A stretch of 64,000 bases of DNA from Limnobacter sp. 130. Its GTDB lineage: Bacteria > Pseudomonadota > Gammaproteobacteria > Burkholderiales > Burkholderiaceae_B. A program made the position numbers and the translations under genes. Below, one piece after another: positions 43,137 through 52,227 of the stretch; position 1 is the stretch's first letter, and every line of letters begins with the position of its first letter. The stretch is taken from contig NZ_LR732330.1 in NCBI RefSeq assembly GCF_902506325.1, forward strand, positions 372,001-436,000. Direction: 5' to 3'. Under the pieces are notes generated by a model. The model was not told the origin of the DNA. It saw only the letters and a program-made list of their open reading frames with translations, and ran no database searches.

Positions 43137-44157
43137 AGCCGTTCTTCTTGGATGAAGTAATGAGTGGAAGCGCGTCAGCGTTGGGTGCAATTGTGCACAT
43201 GGCTTCGTTGATCAGAATTGCCAGTTCGTCGGCAGACAGATTGGTGCGGTTGCGCATGGAATCCGCCATCATCTGTGTGTCCATACACACTGTGCCCTCG
43301 ACCACGCAACGGTTGACGATGGCATGAAACAGGTTTTGTTCCACATTGCCGTAGTACTCCACCGGATGCTTGGTGGTGGGCTTTTCCAGATCGATGTACT
43401 CTGCACGGTCTAGTGTTTGTCCCGCAGATTTGACCTGGGCTACCCATTGATCAAACTCGCCCTCGCTCACGCCGCGATATTTAAAACGCATGTGGGAAAA
43501 ACCAGCGCCACTGTAGTTGGCCGAGAAACCTTCCCACTCGCCCTGCTCGTTGATTACGGCGTTCAGCGTGGTTTCCATGCCGGGCATGGAATAAATTTGA
43601 CCAGCCAGTGCCGGAATGTAGAAAGAATTCATTACAGTGCTTGAAGTGATCTTGAAACGCACAGGCACATTGGCGGGCGTTACAAGTTCATTCACGGTGG
43701 CAATGCCCTGCTCGGGATAAATGAACAGCCACTTCCAATCCAGCGAAGTGACTTGCACCACCAGTGGTTCGTGATCAGCAGGCAACGGTGTGCTTGCATC
43801 GATCCGGTCCAGTGGGCGATAGGGGTCAAGTTTGTGGGTGCTTACCCAGGTGACCAAACCCAAAATAATAATGATCAGCAGCGGTGCGCCCCAAATGACC
43901 AACTCAAGCTTCGTGGAGTGGTCCCATTCAGGATCGTACTCGGCCTGGGTATTGGCCTTGCGATACTTCCACGCGAAGAAGCAGGTAAGAAAAATGACCG
44001 GCACAATGATGATCAGCATCAACACCGTGGACAGCACGATCAAATCGGCCTGTTGCGAAGCGATATCCCCTTTGGGATTCATCACGATGGTGTTACACCC
44101 TGCAAGCAGGAACAATGGCACCAGCAACAAAAGACTACGTTTCAGTGGCTTGAACAT
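43117..44157 (-). CDS. cyoA: Cytochrome o ubiquinol oxidase subunit II
   Basis: CyoA is the quinol-type subunit II. The protein (about 346 residues) has a lipoprotein signal with LLAGCN and two membrane helices ([39 protein letters not shown]). A cupredoxin domain ([36 protein letters not shown]) follows. The CuA-binding cysteines of cytochrome c oxidases are absent, which confirms quinol as donor. A GTG four codons upstream (44169) is an alternative start. It is the first gene of cyoABCD-surf1; no cyoE heme-o synthase is present here. Confidence 0.94.
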   Translation of the reverse strand: MFKPLKRSLLLLVPLFLLAGCNTIVMNPKGDIASQQADLIVLSTVLMLIIIVPVIFLTCFFAWKYRKANTQAEYDPEWDHSTKLELVIWGAPLLIIIILGLVTWVSTHKLDPYRPLDRIDASTPLPADHEPLVVQVTSLDWKWLFIYPEQGIATVNELVTPANVPVRFKITSSTVMNSFYIPALAGQIYSMPGMETTLNAVINEQGEWEGFSANYSGAGFSHMRFKYRGVSEGEFDQWVAQVKSAGQTLDRAEYIDLEKPTTKHPVEYYGNVEQNLFHAIVNRCVVEGTVCMDTQMMADSMRNRTNLSADELAILINEAMCTIAPNADALPLITSSKKNGYDSVSN

Positions 44158-44212
44158 AAGACCCAGCACAGTTAGGAAATGATTTCATGCTAATTTACTG
44201 ACATGGGGTGCT

Positions 44213-44258
44213 GCTGGGCATTGGACATATTGTCCCAGCCAGCAGATTTCACTTTCAA
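44213..44258 (-). promoter_or_regulatory. Putative cyo promoter overlapped by a nested inverted repeat
   Basis: On the minus strand TTGAAA (44253-44258), 18 bases and GACAAT (44229-44234) give a plausible sigma-70 promoter about 70 bases before cyoA. A nested inverted repeat covers the -10: inner GGACA/TGTCC (44223-44235) and outer GCTGGG/CCCAGC (44213-44239). It lies between two divergent genes and is a candidate operator, possibly for the nearby RegA or another regulator. Confidence 0.4.
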
Positions 44259-44313
44259 GCCATTGAAAATAAAAATAATATTGTTGCAAGCAAAGATTCG
44301 AGGAGAGCTTCAA

Positions 44314-45633
44314 ATGTCCGGCACAAGTACAGTTCACGCGGAACAAGGCGTCACACCGGGCCACCACGGCAGCAACAGCAACGTCACACCCGGCGAAATT
44401 GCAATTGGGGTTGTGATCGGGCGCGCGTCTGAATATTTCGATTTTTTCGTCTACGCAATTGCGTCGGTGTTGGTATTTCCTGCAGTGTTCTTCCCTTTTG
44501 AAGACCCGCTCACTGGCACTCTGTATTCCTTCCTGATTTTCTCGTTCGCCTTCATAGCCCGCCCATTCGGCACAGTGGCGCTCATGATGGTGCAGCAAAA
44601 GTTTGGGCGTGAAACCAAACTGACAGTGGCCTTGTTCATGCTGGGTATTTCTACGGCAGGTATCGCCTTCCTGCCCAGTTATGCGTCGTTGGGCGCAGCA
44701 GCCATCGTGTTATTGGCGGTGCTCCGGATCGGTCAAGGCTTGGCTTTTGGCGGCTCCTGGGATGGCCTGCCTTCCTTGCTGGCGTTGAACGCACCTGAAA
44801 ACAAACGTGGCTGGTACGCCATGTTGGGCCAGTTGGGCGCGCCCATTGGCTTTATTGTGGCCGCTGGTTTGTTTGCCTATTTGTTGTCTGCCTTGTCCAA
44901 CGCTGACTTTCTGGATTGGGGTTGGCGTTATCCCTTTTACGTGGCATTTGCCATCAACGTAGTGGCCTTGTTTGCACGCCTTCGCTTGGTGGCCACCAGT
45001 GAGTACGCACGCCTGCTGGAAGAACGCGAACTTCAACCCGTCAAAGTGACCGAAATTGTGGGCTCGCAAGGCCATAATATTTTGGTGGGTGCGTTGGCTG
45101 CCTTGGCCAGCTATGCCCTGTTCCACGTGGTTACCGTATTTCCGCTCTCGTGGATTGCGCTGCACTCCGAGCGCTCCATTTCCGAATTTTTGTTGATTCA
45201 AATTGCAGGTGCCGTGTTAGCCGCAGGTTCAGTCGTGTTGAGTGGTGTGATTGCCGACAAGCTGGGGCGCCGCAATACATTGGGCTTTCTGGCCATTTTG
45301 ATCGCCTTGTTCAGCTTTTTTGTACCCCACATGATGGATGGTGGCTACAGTGGTCAAAATGCATTCATCTTGATCGGCTTTGTGTTGTTGGGTCTTTCTT
45401 ATGGGCAAGCCGCTGGTGCGGTAACCGCCAACTTCAAGGCAAAGTATCGTTACATGGGTGCGGCACTTACATCTGATTTGGCCTGGCTGGTGGGCGCAGG
45501 CTTTGCGCCGCTGGTGGCCTTGGGTCTGGCCGCTCACTTTGGCCTGGAATACGTAAGCTTGTATCTGCTTTCGGGTGCAGTGGGTTCACTTGCCGCGCTG
45601 AGCCTGAACCGTGCACTTGAGCTGAAAGACTAA
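44314..45633 (+). CDS. MHS-type major facilitator superfamily symporter
   Basis: This is a 12-helix inner-membrane proton symporter of the metabolite:H+ symporter group, which takes up small organic acids or zwitterions. From the ATG at 44314 (AGGAGAGC upstream) it has 439 residues. The group features are VVIGRASEYFDFFVYAIAS in helix 1, FIARPFGTVALMMVQQKFGR in the 2-3 loop, RIGQGLAFGGSWDGLPSLL, and SGVIADKLGRRNTLGF in the 8-9 loop. The substrate cannot be told. It is divergent from cyoA and followed after 14 bases by the nitronate monooxygenase gene, perhaps a two-gene unit. Confidence 0.85.
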   Translation: MSGTSTVHAEQGVTPGHHGSNSNVTPGEIAIGVVIGRASEYFDFFVYAIASVLVFPAVFFPFEDPLTGTLYSFLIFSFAFIARPFGTVALMMVQQKFGRETKLTVALFMLGISTAGIAFLPSYASLGAAAIVLLAVLRIGQGLAFGGSWDGLPSLLALNAPENKRGWYAMLGQLGAPIGFIVAAGLFAYLLSALSNADFLDWGWRYPFYVAFAINVVALFARLRLVATSEYARLLEERELQPVKVTEIVGSQGHNILVGALAALASYALFHVVTVFPLSWIALHSERSISEFLLIQIAGAVLAAGSVVLSGVIADKLGRRNTLGFLAILIALFSFFVPHMMDGGYSGQNAFILIGFVLLGLSYGQAAGAVTANFKAKYRYMGAALTSDLAWLVGAGFAPLVALGLAAHFGLEYVSLYLLSGAVGSLAALSLNRALELKD

Positions 45634-45647
45634 CCCTGAAGTTTTAT

Positions 45648-46688
45648 ATGATTTTCAACACGAAATACCCAATTGTGCAGGCACCCATGGCGGGTGTTCA
45701 AACCAGTGCCTTGTGCATTGCAGTCAGCAATGCTGGTGGCCTGGGCTCCCTGCCCTGCGCCATGCTCTCGGCCGAACAACTTCGTGCTGAACTACTGGCA
45801 ATTCGTGCTGGTACAGACCAGCCTTACAACGTCAATTTTTTCGCCCACACGCCACCGGAAATTAACGCAGCACGCAATTTGAAATGGAAAAACACCCTTG
45901 CGCCTTATTACCGTGAATTTGGCTTGAATATTGATGAATTCCCAAGTGGCCAAGGGCGTACGCCTTTCAATGCCGAGTCAGCCGAACTGCTTGAAGAATT
46001 CAAACCGCCCATTGTTAGTTTTCATTTTGGCTTGCCAAAACCGGAATTGCTGAAACGCGTGAAGGCCATGGGTGCGCAAATTATTTCGTCGGCCACCACG
46101 GTTGACGAAGCAATTTGGTTGCAGGCCAATGGCTGCGATTTCATCATTGCGCAGGGGCTGGAAGCTGGCGGGCACCGCGGGCATTTTTTGAATCATGATT
46201 TGAACTTGCAAATGGGTACGTTCGCCCTGCTGCCCCAAGTGGTTAAAGCAGTTCAAGTACCGGTGATTGCAGCAGGTGGAATTGCCAATCCACAAGGTGT
46301 GGCAGCTGCAATGGCTCTGGGTGCCAGTGCAGTGCAAGTGGGTACAGCCTACCTGCTTGCGCCAGAATGCAGCACCAGCGCCATTCATCGCAAGGCCCTG
46401 CAAAGTGAAGCGGCCCGCCACACGGCGCTGACGAACTTGTTCAGCGGTCGGCCAGCGCGCGGCATTGTGAACCGTGTCATTCGCGAATTGGGGGCTTTGT
46501 CTGAATCGCCTCCCGAATTTCCATTGGCCACACCCGGCATTGCCCCCTTGCGAGCCAAGGCGGAAAGCATGGGCTCTGGTGACTTTTCGCCATTGTGGGC
46601 GGGCCAAAACGCCAGTGAATGCACTGCAACGGCTGCAGCCGAGACAACGCGCCGCCTTGTCAGTACTCTTTTGCCCGTAAAGGACTGA
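45648..46688 (+). CDS. Nitronate monooxygenase family FMN enzyme
   Basis: This TIM-barrel FMN enzyme of the 2-nitropropane dioxygenase/NMO family oxidises alkyl nitronates such as propionate-3-nitronate to harmless products. The 346-residue protein has PIVQAPMAGVQTSALCIAVS at the start and SNAGGLGSLP for FMN contact. It also has QGLEAGGHRGHF with the catalytic-region His, and VIAAGGIANPQGVAAAMALGA with GASAVQVGTAYL as the phosphate site. This pattern fits class I NMO. It follows the MHS transporter closely, which may import a nitro- or acid-type substrate; that link is inference. Confidence 0.87.
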   Translation: MIFNTKYPIVQAPMAGVQTSALCIAVSNAGGLGSLPCAMLSAEQLRAELLAIRAGTDQPYNVNFFAHTPPEINAARNLKWKNTLAPYYREFGLNIDEFPSGQGRTPFNAESAELLEEFKPPIVSFHFGLPKPELLKRVKAMGAQIISSATTVDEAIWLQANGCDFIIAQGLEAGGHRGHFLNHDLNLQMGTFALLPQVVKAVQVPVIAAGGIANPQGVAAAMALGASAVQVGTAYLLAPECSTSAIHRKALQSEAARHTALTNLFSGRPARGIVNRVIRELGALSESPPEFPLATPGIAPLRAKAESMGSGDFSPLWAGQNASECTATAAAETTRRLVSTLLPVKD

Positions 46689-46747
46689 ATCCAATAGAGG
46701 TTTTTTGAAGTAGAAGTGGTATAAACATCACAACAACTTCACGAGAC

Positions 46748-47407
46748 ATGCAACACCCAACAAACCCCGCCTCACGCCGAAAAAACGTGCTTATTGCGCT
46801 ATGCGCGCTTCTCGTTCTGGCGCTTGTCGCGGGTATCTTCACTTACAAAACCACAAGTAAACCAGCCAGCACTGTCAGCGCCATTGACTCGGGCTTTGCA
46901 CGCAGCATGCTGTTGCACCATGCCCAGGCCATTCAAATGTCGATGATGATGCGCAGCGAGGCGTCTCCTGAAATTCAAGCCTTGGCTCAGTCCATCATCA
47001 TGAAACAGACGCGGGAAATGGGCGTGATGGAAGGTTGGCTCACAGCCTGGAATGAACCCGTGATGTTGGCAGGTCAGCCCATGGCTTGGGTGGAAAACGC
47101 AAGCCATGTGCGCCATCTGGATGACCAGTTGTACCAGGCCCAATGCAAAGCCGACGGTGGCGCCATGGCTGGCATTGCCACACCGGAGCAACTGGAACAA
47201 CTCAAAAATGCCAAGGGTTCAGAGAAAGAAGTTCTTTTTCTTGAGCTGATGCTGGCCCACCACCGTGCAGCCATTCCCATGGCCTGGTTTGCAAACCGAA
47301 ACGGCCAGTCCAGCCTGGTTAAAGCCCTGGCCAGCAGCATGATCCGCGACCAAGGCATGGAGATTGGCTGGATCCAATTGAAATTACAACAAATCAAAAA
47401 TTCCTGA
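46748..47407 (+). CDS. DUF305 (ferritin-like) exported protein
   Basis: This 219-residue protein has an N-terminal signal anchor (VLIALCALLVLALVAGIFTY) and a DUF305 four-helix domain. Both characteristic His/Met-rich blocks are present: ARSMLLHHAQAIQMSMMMR and ELMLAHHRAAIPMAWFA. Such proteins are periplasmic, often found near copper or other metal-handling genes, and may bind metal. It is followed 19 bases later by an LVIVD-repeat lipoprotein, a pairing that recurs in actinobacteria and proteobacteria. The exact role is unknown. Confidence 0.87.
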   Translation: MQHPTNPASRRKNVLIALCALLVLALVAGIFTYKTTSKPASTVSAIDSGFARSMLLHHAQAIQMSMMMRSEASPEIQALAQSIIMKQTREMGVMEGWLTAWNEPVMLAGQPMAWVENASHVRHLDDQLYQAQCKADGGAMAGIATPEQLEQLKNAKGSEKEVLFLELMLAHHRAAIPMAWFANRNGQSSLVKALASSMIRDQGMEIGWIQLKLQQIKNS

Positions 47408-47426
47408 AATGGAGACATTCCCAATC

Positions 47427-48893
47427 ATGTTAAAGAAACCGACACAAGTGGTACTCGCCGCCTTGTTGTTGCCCACGCTGGTCGCGGGCTGCCTGGGCGG
47501 CTCAGATTCCAGCAGCAACGTGGGTGCGCGCACCAATTCCAGTCAAGTGGTCAACGGTTTGAATGTAACCGCCACACCGCAAAGCCAATGCGGCCCGGGC
47601 TCGCGCCCTGAAACGGGCATGCAAGGCCGCGTTTCGCAGGCAGACCATGACGCAGGCCTGGCCACAGCTGGTTTTACGTGCAACACACAAATGGTGGGCT
47701 CGTTCGCGCCTGAACGCGTGATCGGTACCGTAGGTGGCTTCAAAGTGGAACGCTACCGCGACAAAGCAGGTCGCGACTGCGCATTCGCAGACAGCACCTT
47801 GTTGTTCCCCACCAATATTCTGGACATGGAATTGGGCGTGAATGTGTTCGACATGAGCGACCCCACCAAGCCAGTGCGCACTACACGTTTGATTACGCCT
47901 GCGATGTTGTCGCCGCATGAATCACTGGTGGTGAGTCAGGAAGGGGGCGTTTTGGCTGCTGTATTAGGCAACCCTGCATTTGGCCCGGGTATTGTCGATA
48001 TTTACGATGTGTCAGAAGACTGCCGCAACCCTGTGTTGAAATCATCCACCCCTTTGGGCCTGTTTGGCCATGAAAGCGGTATTTCTCCCGACGGCAAAAC
48101 ATTTTTCTCAGGTTCGCCCTCCACTTCCACGCTGGTGGCGCTTGATATCTCCAACCCCAGCCTGCCACGCCCACTTTGGGCAGGGCAATATTCATCACAC
48201 GGATTGTCGATTAGCCCCGATGGCAACCGCGCCTATGTGGCCAGCATTGGCGACCCTGCTGGCATGCTGATTCTGGATATTTCTGATATTCAGGCCCGCA
48301 AAGCCAACCCGGAAGTGCGTGAAGTTTCCCGTCTAACCTGGGACACGGTGACCATTCCACAAAACGCAATTCCGTTTACCCGCAATGGTAAAAAGTATGT
48401 GATGGAAGTTGATGAATATTCAGGTGGCAACAGTGGACCCTTGCCTGTGGGCGCGAATGGTCCCAATGTGGGCGCGGCTCGAATTATCGATATTTCAGAT
48501 GAAACAAAACCCAAGGTCATTTCAAACTTGCGGCTTGATGTACACAACATTGCCAACCGCGAAGAAATTGCCAACGACCCGGGCGCACAAAACCCGACAG
48601 GTGGTTACGCAGGGCATTACTGCAACATTCCAACGCGTGTGAACCCCACCATTGTTGCTTGCAGCATGATTTTGTCTGGTTTGCGAATTTTTGACATTCG
48701 CGACCCCGCCAACCCTGTTGAAGTGGCCTATTTCAACGCTCCGGTGAAGCCGCGTGTGTTAACTTTGCCAGCACCTGCCAGCAACTGGGCCATGTCCAGC
48801 CCGGCATTTGTGCCTGAACGCAAAGAGATTTGGTACACCGATGGTTACCAAGGCTTTTATGTGGTCAAGGTCACCAACAACGCTTGGAAATAA
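47427..48893 (+). CDS. LVIVD-repeat beta-propeller lipoprotein
   Basis: This 488-residue lipoprotein has a signal LLLPTLVAGC and a Ser/Asn-rich spacer, followed by a predicted beta-propeller. The LVIVD-like repeats read NVFDMSDPTKPVRTTRLI, VALDISNPSLPRPLW, MLILDISDIQARK, ARIIDISDETKPKVISNL and LRIFDIRDPANPVEVAYF. Such propellers are thought to be surface or periplasmic binding domains. Several Cys residues in the first 100 residues (QSQCGPG, FTCNT, RDCAF) may form disulfides. GGAGAC precedes the ATG at 47427; an ATG six codons earlier is possible. It probably works with the DUF305 protein upstream. Confidence 0.8.
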   Translation: MLKKPTQVVLAALLLPTLVAGCLGGSDSSSNVGARTNSSQVVNGLNVTATPQSQCGPGSRPETGMQGRVSQADHDAGLATAGFTCNTQMVGSFAPERVIGTVGGFKVERYRDKAGRDCAFADSTLLFPTNILDMELGVNVFDMSDPTKPVRTTRLITPAMLSPHESLVVSQEGGVLAAVLGNPAFGPGIVDIYDVSEDCRNPVLKSSTPLGLFGHESGISPDGKTFFSGSPSTSTLVALDISNPSLPRPLWAGQYSSHGLSISPDGNRAYVASIGDPAGMLILDISDIQARKANPEVREVSRLTWDTVTIPQNAIPFTRNGKKYVMEVDEYSGGNSGPLPVGANGPNVGAARIIDISDETKPKVISNLRLDVHNIANREEIANDPGAQNPTGGYAGHYCNIPTRVNPTIVACSMILSGLRIFDIRDPANPVEVAYFNAPVKPRVLTLPAPASNWAMSSPAFVPERKEIWYTDGYQGFYVVKVTNNAWK

Positions 48894-48913
48894 TTCAACC
48901 GGAATTTATCTCA

Positions 48914-49687
48914 ATGAACTTTCAGTATTTGAATCTTGAAGTAGCAGAACGCGTGGCCACTGTCACGATCAACCGGCCCGACAAGGGCAATGCCTTGGCG
49001 CCTGATGTGCTTGAAGAAGTAACGGCGATGTTCAACGCGCTGGGTACAAGGCAAGACGTGAACGTGATTGTGTTCACCGGTGGCGAGCGATACTTTTCAG
49101 CAGGCTTTGACCTGAACGAAATTCGCAAACTGGAAAAGGTTAACAACGAAGCCTACACTGCCCTGTTTCACCGCGCATACCGTGCAATTTTGTTTTGCGA
49201 ACAACCCGTGATTTGCGCTGTGGGCGGCGCCGCAATTGCAGGTGGGTTTGACTTGACCATGATGTGCGACATTCGTTATGCATCAACACGCGCCAAGTTC
49301 GGGCAGCGTGAAATTGTGTTGTCGCTGACCCCCATCATGGATCCGCTGTGGCGCATCATTGGCATGGGTCGAGCCAAGGAAGTGGCGCTGACTGGTCGCA
49401 TTTATGATGCGGCTGAAGCCGAGCGCATGGGCTATGTCAGCAAGGTGTTTCCCGAAGGTGAACTACTAAGCTCGGTTGCGCAAATTGCGCGCGACATGGC
49501 GCAATACGACCGCGCCTGCTTGGCTGAAACGAAGCGGCTTTCGAATGTGGTGTTGAACCAGGATTTGGACATGTCCATGCGAACTCAAGAATGGCTGTTC
49601 AGAAGTTACATTGGTTCCGAAGACAACCACCAGCGCATTGATGCGCTGCAAGCACAATTGGCTGCAGCGCGGAAAGCAAAAAGCTAA
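48914..49687 (+). CDS. Enoyl-CoA hydratase/isomerase family protein
   Basis: This 257-residue crotonase-fold enzyme acts on CoA thioesters. The oxyanion-hole regions are visible: FSAGFDLNEI (about 67-76) and CAVGGAAIAGGFDLTMMCD (about 104-122). The usual second catalytic Glu of hydratases (in the region REIVLSLTP) is not clearly kept, so isomerase, thioesterase or other crotonase chemistry is possible. It starts at ATG 48914, 20 bases after the LVIVD gene, but shows no functional link to it. Confidence 0.85.
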   Translation: MNFQYLNLEVAERVATVTINRPDKGNALAPDVLEEVTAMFNALGTRQDVNVIVFTGGERYFSAGFDLNEIRKLEKVNNEAYTALFHRAYRAILFCEQPVICAVGGAAIAGGFDLTMMCDIRYASTRAKFGQREIVLSLTPIMDPLWRIIGMGRAKEVALTGRIYDAAEAERMGYVSKVFPEGELLSSVAQIARDMAQYDRACLAETKRLSNVVLNQDLDMSMRTQEWLFRSYIGSEDNHQRIDALQAQLAAARKAKS

Positions 49688-49694
49688 ATCTGTT

Positions 49695-50522
49695 TCAACT
49701 GTAGCGCGCGTACTCCACGGGGTCGTGCGCACAGAACAGCTCAACTTCATCGCCGCTGCTTTTCACCAACTCACGCAAACGCGCCTGCGTCGCAACGCGC
49801 TCTGCAGGCAATGTTTGCACCAGCTTTTCAAAAAATGCCACGCCCGCAGGCATGGGGTCTTCGTGCTTCAATGCCACTTCGCTGCGGTGAAAATAAGCAT
49901 CGCCACAATGCAGTAGCCACTTACTACCCGACTCGTTGCCCTGCTTCACCGCCACACCCACATGGCCGCGGGTGTGTCCAATCAAGGGCACCATCAGCAA
50001 ATCAACACCGGCAATCGGGCGAATGGCTTGAAAGCCATACCAGGTTTCAACTGGTTCTGAATGAATGACCCACTGTGGGCCATGCTCAAACTGCGCTTTT
50101 CTGAATCGCATGGAATCGCGCAAACTCGGGTTGATCGCATGCCGGTGTTCTGGCTCAAACACATGCACCTGCGCATCGGGAAAATCGCTCAAACCGCCTG
50201 CATGGTCCAAGTCGAGGTGAGTCGGCACAATGTGCTTCACATCACTCGCGTTAAACCCCATGGTCTTGATTTGCTCAATGGCTGTTTCTTCCATTTTCAA
50301 TTGTGGTGCCAACATGGCCATAAAACCGGTGCCCAAGCGCCTTTTTGGCTCGAGTATATCGCCCGTGCCCACGCCGGTATCCACCAAAACAAGACCCTGC
50401 TCGCTTTCAACCAACAAGCAATGGCACACCATGTTCGCCCGTTCAAAAAAACCACCACTGCCGTTGATCAAGCGTTTACAGATCGGGCACATGGTGCCGC
50501 AATTCATGTGGTGAATTTTCAT
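49695..50522 (-). CDS. Metallo-beta-lactamase fold hydrolase
   Basis: This 275-residue cytoplasmic MBL-fold hydrolase has LVLVDTGVGTGD (about 45-55) and the metal motif THLDLDHAGG (101-110). The second His of HxHxDH is Asp here (His102, Asp104, Asp106, His107). Further metal or active-site residues lie in LIGHTRGHVGVAV and LLHCGDAYFHRSEV. A Cys-rich N-terminus (MNCGTMCPICKRL, then MVCHCLL) may bind an extra zinc. The substrate is unknown; the fold includes lactonases, so a lactone is possible. It is convergent with the enoyl-CoA hydratase gene. Confidence 0.85.
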   Translation of the reverse strand: MKIHHMNCGTMCPICKRLINGSGGFFERANMVCHCLLVESEQGLVLVDTGVGTGDILEPKRRLGTGFMAMLAPQLKMEETAIEQIKTMGFNASDVKHIVPTHLDLDHAGGLSDFPDAQVHVFEPEHRHAINPSLRDSMRFRKAQFEHGPQWVIHSEPVETWYGFQAIRPIAGVDLLMVPLIGHTRGHVGVAVKQGNESGSKWLLHCGDAYFHRSEVALKHEDPMPAGVAFFEKLVQTLPAERVATQARLRELVKSSGDEVELFCAHDPVEYARYS

Positions 50523-50590
50523 CAGTCAGATTCCGTGTGGTTGTGTGTATTCAGTTTAAATTGCAACCCATCCACAATGCCTTAAGCTGT

Positions 50591-51442
50591 TCAATTCTCC
50601 AACTCCTGAACCAACAATTCAGCAAAATAATCACAAGGCGGGCGCTTGGATTTCGAACTTCTGGACAACACCACCTCCACGGGCTGCAACGGTGGCAAGC
50701 CCTCCGCTGTACCCAGTCGCACCAGGTGCGAAGGCACGCCACACTGGGCCAAGGGCGCAATTGCAAGGCCAGCGTCTACCATACTCACCAAACCCTGCAC
50801 GGCCGGGCTTTCGTACGACATGCGATAGGGAATTTTTGCTTGCTGCAAGGCTTTCAGAGCATGGGCACGTGCGGTGCTGCCCTCACCAAACACAGCAAGC
50901 GGCAACGGGCGCTCTTTCCAGATATTTTTGTTGCTGGGCGAGCCAGCCCACACCAAAGGTTCCATTCTCAACAACACACCAGGACAACCCTTGGTGCGTG
51001 TAATCACGGCCAAATCCACTTCATTGTCTTTCACCAATTGCGCAATGTGCTGGCTGGGCCTGCCCACCACTTGAATTTCCACCCTGGGGTAAGTGGCAGA
51101 AAATTTGCGCAACACTGGCGGCAGCAAAGACGAAGCATAGTCATCGGGCACACCGATACTGACACGCCCAGTCAATGCAGGCCGGGTTAATTCTGCAAAC
51201 GCCTCATCCCGCAGAGCCAACATTTGTCGGGCATAGCCAATCAAAGTGTGTCCCTCAGCTGTCAACTCCAGGTTTCGAGTGTCGCGCAAAAACAGAGGCT
51301 TACCTAGCAAGCTCTCCAGCCCCTTGATTTGCATGCTGACCGCCGAGGGCGAGCGATGTACCAAAGCAGCACCAGCTGCAAAGCTGCCCGAGTCAGCTAC
51401 TGCAATCAACATGGCCAAGGCATCCAGATCGAGTTTTTTCAT
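50591..51442 (-). CDS. LysR-type transcriptional regulator
   Basis: This 283-residue regulator has an N-terminal winged HTH (LDLDALAMLIAVADSGSFAA, then GAALVHRSPSAVSMQIKGLE) and a co-inducer binding domain (about 90-280, VSIGVPDDYASSLLPPVLRKF). The pattern is close to the LrhA/HexA side of the family. It is divergent from a LysE-type exporter across a 104-base gap containing an inverted repeat, the classical regulator-target layout, so it probably controls that exporter. Confidence 0.88.
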   Translation of the reverse strand: MKKLDLDALAMLIAVADSGSFAAGAALVHRSPSAVSMQIKGLESLLGKPLFLRDTRNLELTAEGHTLIGYARQMLALRDEAFAELTRPALTGRVSIGVPDDYASSLLPPVLRKFSATYPRVEIQVVGRPSQHIAQLVKDNEVDLAVITRTKGCPGVLLRMEPLVWAGSPSNKNIWKERPLPLAVFGEGSTARAHALKALQQAKIPYRMSYESPAVQGLVSMVDAGLAIAPLAQCGVPSHLVRLGTAEGLPPLQPVEVVLSRSSKSKRPPCDYFAELLVQELEN

Positions 51443-51477
51443 TTAATCAGTTTTTCTGAATAATTAGTTCAATTTAA

Positions 51478-51490
51478 TTCGTTTTACGAA
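51478..51490. promoter_or_regulatory. Inverted repeat in the lysR/lysE intergenic region
   Basis: TTCGT-TTT-ACGAA is a perfect 5-base dyad in the AT-rich gap between divergent LysR and LysE-type genes. It is a candidate operator of the LysR protein, although the arms are short and the typical T-N11-A spacing is not exact. Confidence 0.35.
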
Positions 51491-51546
51491 ACTTATCCAG
51501 TGTTCAATAATTCACCTCGCAATTCACTCAACAAGGAATTCTTCAA

Positions 51547-52182
51547 GTGCAAGACCTGAGTTCACTGTATGCATTTTTAGTGGTGGGCAGTTTGCTGTCC
51601 ATTACCCCCGGTCCCAACATGATTTACGTGATCTCACGCTCAATAACACAAGGGCGGCGCGCCGGGCTGACTTCGCTGGGCGGCGTCATTGTGGGCTACC
51701 TTTTTTACATGTTTGGTGCTGCATTCGGAATTACTGCTTTTTTTAAAACACAGCTTCATGCCGCGCAAATACTCAGCGCCTGTGGTGCGGTGTACATGGG
51801 TTGGCTGGGCTGGAATACCATTCGCCCCGGCGGTCGTTCACCACTTGAAATTCGCGACCACTTACCGCGCGAACATACAGGCAAACTATTCGCGATGGGT
51901 GCCACCACCAGTTTGCTGAACCCAAAACTGGCTTTGATTTTTCTCACTTTGTTGCCGCAATTCATTGATGAAACCCAAGGCGAAATGTTGCAGCAGTCGC
52001 TTTTTTACGGCGGCTTGTTAATCTTCATGTTCGCCTTCGTGAATGCTGGCATGGCCCTGTTCTCGGGCAGCATGGCTGCTTTTCTTGCGCGTAAACCTGG
52101 CTGGCTGTTGGCTCAGCGTGTGGTGATGGGTGTTACCTTGCTGACCTTGAGCGCAGAGATGGCATTGCAGGCTTTGGGTTGA
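51547..52182 (+). CDS. LysE/RhtB family amino-acid exporter
   Basis: This 211-residue inner-membrane exporter has about six helices. It starts at GTG (51547) after CAAGGAATT. The family block LLSITPGPNMIYVISRSITQG is at about 17-37, followed by GVIVGYLFYMFGAAFG and LLNPKLALIFLTLLPQFID. RhtB-type proteins export homoserine, threonine, leucine or related compounds. It is divergent from a LysR gene. The substrate is unknown. Confidence 0.9.
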   Translation: MQDLSSLYAFLVVGSLLSITPGPNMIYVISRSITQGRRAGLTSLGGVIVGYLFYMFGAAFGITAFFKTQLHAAQILSACGAVYMGWLGWNTIRPGGRSPLEIRDHLPREHTGKLFAMGATTSLLNPKLALIFLTLLPQFIDETQGEMLQQSLFYGGLLIFMFAFVNAGMALFSGSMAAFLARKPGWLLAQRVVMGVTLLTLSAEMALQALG

Positions 52183-52227
52183 TATGCTGTAGTGTGTTAC
52201 GGTCAGTTTTACCGAAGGAAGTACCCC

